From Candidatus Troglogloeales bacterium (lineage in GTDB: Bacteria; Nitrospirota; Nitrospiria; SBBL01; SBBT01): a DNA stretch of 24,546 nucleotides. Position 1 is the first letter of the stretch. The number at the start of each line of letters is the position of its first letter. The DNA is taken from positions 1 to 24,546 of the forward strand of contig SBBT01000223.1 in assembly GCA_005239595.1 (NCBI GenBank), read 5' to 3'. Made by a program: the position numbers and the translations under genes. Under the pieces are notes generated by a model. It was not told where the DNA came from. It searched no databases and saw nothing but the letters and a program-made list of their open reading frames with translations. Positions 22,510 through 24,546 of this stretch are shown here, in pieces.

Positions 22510-24114
22510 TTACCCCGCTCTCTTCTGAGAGCGTTCTTTAATCATCGACCATAGAAAAGAAAATTCCTCGCCCTTGAGCATCGCTTGAACTAAAAAATAG
22601 CTTGCCATACCCCCCGTTATCGTTAACGTCAATGTCCATCCTTTGATCCACCAATTTCCCTGCGACAGCCAAAGCGCCTGGCGGCTGACCCAGAGCGCGG
22701 GAAGAATAATGGTGAATGAGGCAATCGCGGTTTTGATGTGGGAGGCGAGGATTCTCTTCCCATCGATTGGTCCTGTATGGCGCCTTAAAATAAAGAGAAG
22801 GGCTAAGAAATTAAAAATGGCGGAAAGGGAGGTGGCTAGTGCAAGGCCTTTATATTCAAGGGGACGCATTAAGAGGATATTTAAGACCAGATTCAAGGCC
22901 ATGGCAAGGATCCCGACTATAACGGGGGTCTTGGTGTCTGAAAGTGCGTAGAAGGCAGGGACGACGACGCGAATTCCTGCGAAGGCCCAGAGCCCTATCG
23001 CGTAAAAAAGAATGGCATTGGCGGTTCCCATCGTCGCAAGGGCATTGAATTCCCCATGCTCGAAAAGAAGATGAACGATCGGGATTCTTAAACAGATCAA
23101 TCCCATCATGGCGGGGAAGGTGATGAAGAAGATAAGGCGAAGTCCAAAAGAGAGGGTGTGGCGCAGCGCCGCTGTTTCTCCCTTTGCAGCCTGCGCAGAT
23201 AAGGTGGGCAAAAGGGCGGTCGAGAGGGCGACGGCAAAAATCCCCAGCGGGAAATGGATGAGCCGCATCCCATAATAGAGAAAACTCACGCTCCCCGTGG
23301 GAAGGAACGAGGCAAGGAGGGTACTGACGAAGATATTAATTTGCATGACAGACATCCCCACTGATGTCGGCAGGATGAGCTTCCCCATCTGTATAACGCC
23401 GGGGTGGAGGGGCCAGAGAGGGCGCCGAAGAGAAAAAGGGAACCCTTCTTGGTGGAGGGCTGGAAGCTGGCTGAGGCATTGCGCCAATCCTCCGAGTGTG
23501 ACGCCGATCGCGGCGGCATAGGTCGGCTCGTCAAAAAAGGGGGCAAGTCCCAACACAGAGAGGATGCTGACCACATTGAATACCCCGGAGGCAAAAGAGG
23601 GCGGGCCGAAGCGGTGCAGGCTGTTTAAGATGCCCATCGTCAGGGCGGCAAGAGAGACAAAAAGAAGAAAAGGAAACATGATACGGGTCAACGTTGTGGT
23701 CAGGTGAAATTGATGCAGGTTGTTCCGGAAACCCGGCGCGATGGCGGATACAATGTTCGGGGAGGCGATCAGTCCCAGACAGGTAACAATGATGAGGATG
23801 AGGAAGAGCGTTGTAAACGCGGCATTTGCAACTGTTTTCGCCTCTTCCCGAGTTTGATGGGTGAGGTATTTCGTGAAAACAGGGATGAACCCTGCCGACA
23901 TGGACCCTTCCGCGAAAAGTTCACGGAACATGTTGGGAATTCGAAAGGCGACGTAAAAGGCATCCGCCGCAACTGTTGCCCCAAAGATATTGGCCAGAAC
24001 CATATCTCTGACGAACCCAAGAATGCGGCTGACGAAGGTTGCAAAGGCGACCAGCCCTGCTGCTGACGCGATTTTCCTCTCGGTCTTAGGAGGTAGGTTT
24101 TCTGTCGTAGCCAA
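22510..24114 (-). CDS. murJ: Lipid II flippase MurJ
   Basis: MurJ moves lipid II across the inner membrane for peptidoglycan synthesis. The 534-residue product has the family's 14 membrane segments and begins with the typical AAGLVAFATFVSRILGFVRD, followed by ADAFYVAFRIPNMFRELFAEG. The Arg and acidic residues of these segments belong to the central cavity motif. The start is odd: the first usable codon is TTG at 24114 with no Shine-Dalgarno, and an in-frame ATG at 24138 is followed by a TGA four codons later. It is transcribed away from the tRNA operon. Its stop lies 8 nt from the stop of the convergent SUMF1-like gene, leaving no room for a classic terminator. Confidence 0.96.
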   Translation of the reverse strand: MATTENLPPKTERKIASAAGLVAFATFVSRILGFVRDMVLANIFGATVAADAFYVAFRIPNMFRELFAEGSMSAGFIPVFTKYLTHQTREEAKTVANAAFTTLFLILIIVTCLGLIASPNIVSAIAPGFRNNLHQFHLTTTLTRIMFPFLLFVSLAALTMGILNSLHRFGPPSFASGVFNVVSILSVLGLAPFFDEPTYAAAIGVTLGGLAQCLSQLPALHQEGFPFSLRRPLWPLHPGVIQMGKLILPTSVGMSVMQINIFVSTLLASFLPTGSVSFLYYGMRLIHFPLGIFAVALSTALLPTLSAQAAKGETAALRHTLSFGLRLIFFITFPAMMGLICLRIPIVHLLFEHGEFNALATMGTANAILFYAIGLWAFAGIRVVVPAFYALSDTKTPVIVGILAMALNLVLNILLMRPLEYKGLALATSLSAIFNFLALLFILRRHTGPIDGKRILASHIKTAIASFTIILPALWVSRQALWLSQGNWWIKGWTLTLTITGGMASYFLVQAMLKGEEFSFLWSMIKERSQKRAG

Positions 24115-24144
24115 GTCAATCGGTCAGTGAGATGCCATAGTGAA

Positions 24145-24176
24145 CAGATCGGTCTTTTTTCAGATCGGTCTTTTTT
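24145..24176. repeat. 16-bp tandem duplication between murJ and the tRNA operon
   Basis: CAGATCGGTCTTTTTT occurs twice in a row at 24145-24160 and 24161-24176. It ends right before the TTGACA of the tRNA promoter and lies in the leader of murJ. A related AATCGGTCAG is at 24118-24127. Confidence 0.9.
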
Positions 24177-24177
24177 C

Positions 24178-24206
24178 TTGACAAATGAAGAAATAGGCAA
24201 TACAAT
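24178..24206 (+). promoter_or_regulatory. Near-consensus sigma-70 promoter of the tRNA operon
   Basis: Perfect TTGACA (24178-24183), a 17-nt spacer and TACAAT (24201-24206, 5 of 6). This strength suits stable RNA genes. A second TATAAT at 24263-24268 lacks a -35 partner. The first tRNA begins about 125 nt downstream of the expected start site; nothing else is seen in that leader. Confidence 0.7.
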
Positions 24207-24336
24207 TCTGAGTTTCTTGGTTTCTGCTTTACCTCAATTTTCCCCTTAGACCTTATTGAACTTATAATAGATTAGGGGTTTTTGTTTGAGTCGCCGGGTT
24301 TTATATCATGGTTTCTTTATTCCTGTAAAGGGTAAC

Positions 24337-24413
24337 GCTGGCGTAGCTCAGTTCGGTAGAGCAGCTGACTTGTAATCAGCAGGTCGGGGGTTCAATTCCC
24401 TTCGCCAGCTCCA
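24337..24413 (+). tRNA. tRNA-Thr (anticodon TGT), CCA encoded
   Basis: The acceptor stem GCTGGCG (24337-24343) pairs exactly with CGCCAGC (24403-24409), followed by discriminator T and an encoded CCA (24411-24413). The D-arm is GCTC/GAGC. The anticodon arm is GCTGA, loop CTTGTAA, TCAGC, which gives anticodon TGT at 24371-24373. The T-arm has loop TTCAATT with two G-T wobbles in the stem. It reads ACA and probably other ACN threonine codons. Confidence 0.97.
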
Positions 24414-24465
24414 ATGGCGTGTCAGCGAGCGAGGATGAGATGAAGGGAGAGATATCCTTCAAGCC

Positions 24466-24546
24466 GGGGAGGTTCCCGAGTGGACAAAGGGAACAGACTG
24501 TAAATCTGTCGCCTTCGGGCTTCGGAGGTTCGAATCCTCCCCTCCC
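24466..24546 (+). tRNA. tRNA-Tyr (anticodon GTA), 3' end cut by the window
   Basis: The acceptor strand GGGGAGG (24466-24472) pairs with CCTCCC at 24541-24546; the last pair, discriminator and CCA fall outside the window. The anticodon arm ACAGA, loop CTGTAAA, TCTGT gives GTA. A long variable arm (around 24509-24523) is typical of bacterial class II tRNA-Tyr. The T-arm is GGAGG, TTCGAAT, CCTCC. It lies 52 nt after tRNA-Thr in the same likely transcript; in many bacteria tRNA-Gly and tuf follow. Confidence 0.96.

Noticed and set aside
24263..24268. A perfect TATAAT in the tRNA leader as a second promoter
   Set aside because: No acceptable -35 box lies 16-18 nt upstream and there is no extended -10 motif.
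1..24546. A mobile island, prophage, CRISPR array or defence system
   Set aside because: I saw no transposase, integrase, cas-like, nuclease or toxin-antitoxin gene, and no regularly spaced repeats; the tRNAs at the end are not flanked by an integrase.

Overview
The window is ordinary chromosomal DNA from a Gram-negative, probably motile or surface-associated bacterium with respiratory metabolism. GC is moderate (roughly 50-55% by eye) and genes are closely packed. The mix of MurJ, YqgE/AlgH, a PilB-type ATPase, a membrane-anchored cytochrome c, a GH57 branching enzyme beside a DUF4912 protein, a FIST protein and many GGDEF-EAL proteins suggests a deep-branching group such as Nitrospirota or a neighbour. 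That placement is inference, not proof. I see no transposase, phage gene, CRISPR array or integrase.

Region 1 (1-6338) is a cyclic-di-GMP signalling cluster, all on the + strand. It holds a GGDEF-EAL protein cut by the window start, a sensorless histidine kinase, a REC-REC-GAF-GGDEF-EAL regulator, and a PAS-GGDEF-EAL protein. The three composite enzymes have decayed in complementary ways. The first has a broken GGDEF and an intact EAL. The second has an intact GGDEF with an I-site and an EAL that has lost metal or catalytic residues. The third has a dead GGDEF and an EAL with a shortened loop 6.

Region 2 (6366-12094, + strand) holds a 13-bp triple repeat, a short-chain reductase, an ABC-B half transporter with unusual signature residues, an unrecognised 229-residue protein with its own likely promoter, dihydroxy-acid dehydratase (ilvD), and an anchored mono-haem cytochrome c.

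Region 3 (12154-13813, - strand) holds pterin-4a-carbinolamine dehydratase followed by a FIST sensory protein. A 31-bp near-palindrome overlaps the Shine-Dalgarno of the dehydratase gene.

Region 4 (13840-20846, + strand) holds glmM, a secreted TPR protein, and a tight unit made of a PilB/GspE-like ATPase with two extra zinc ribbons, a DUF4912 protein (20-nt overlap) and a GH57 glucan branching enzyme (9-nt gap). A near-consensus promoter precedes the ATPase.

Region 5 (20923-24546) holds YqgE/AlgH, a membrane-anchored FGE-sulfatase-fold protein, convergent murJ on the - strand, and a promoter for a tRNA operon (tRNA-Thr-TGT, then tRNA-Tyr-GTA cut by the window end). In many bacteria such a tRNA group precedes tuf.

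I find no unmistakable new defence or mobile system. The most interesting candidates are the complementary c-di-GMP trio, the zinc-ribbon PilB linked to glucan metabolism, the hairpin that may mask the start of the pterin dehydratase, and the unrecognised gene at 9198. Short tandem duplications sit at three gene borders.
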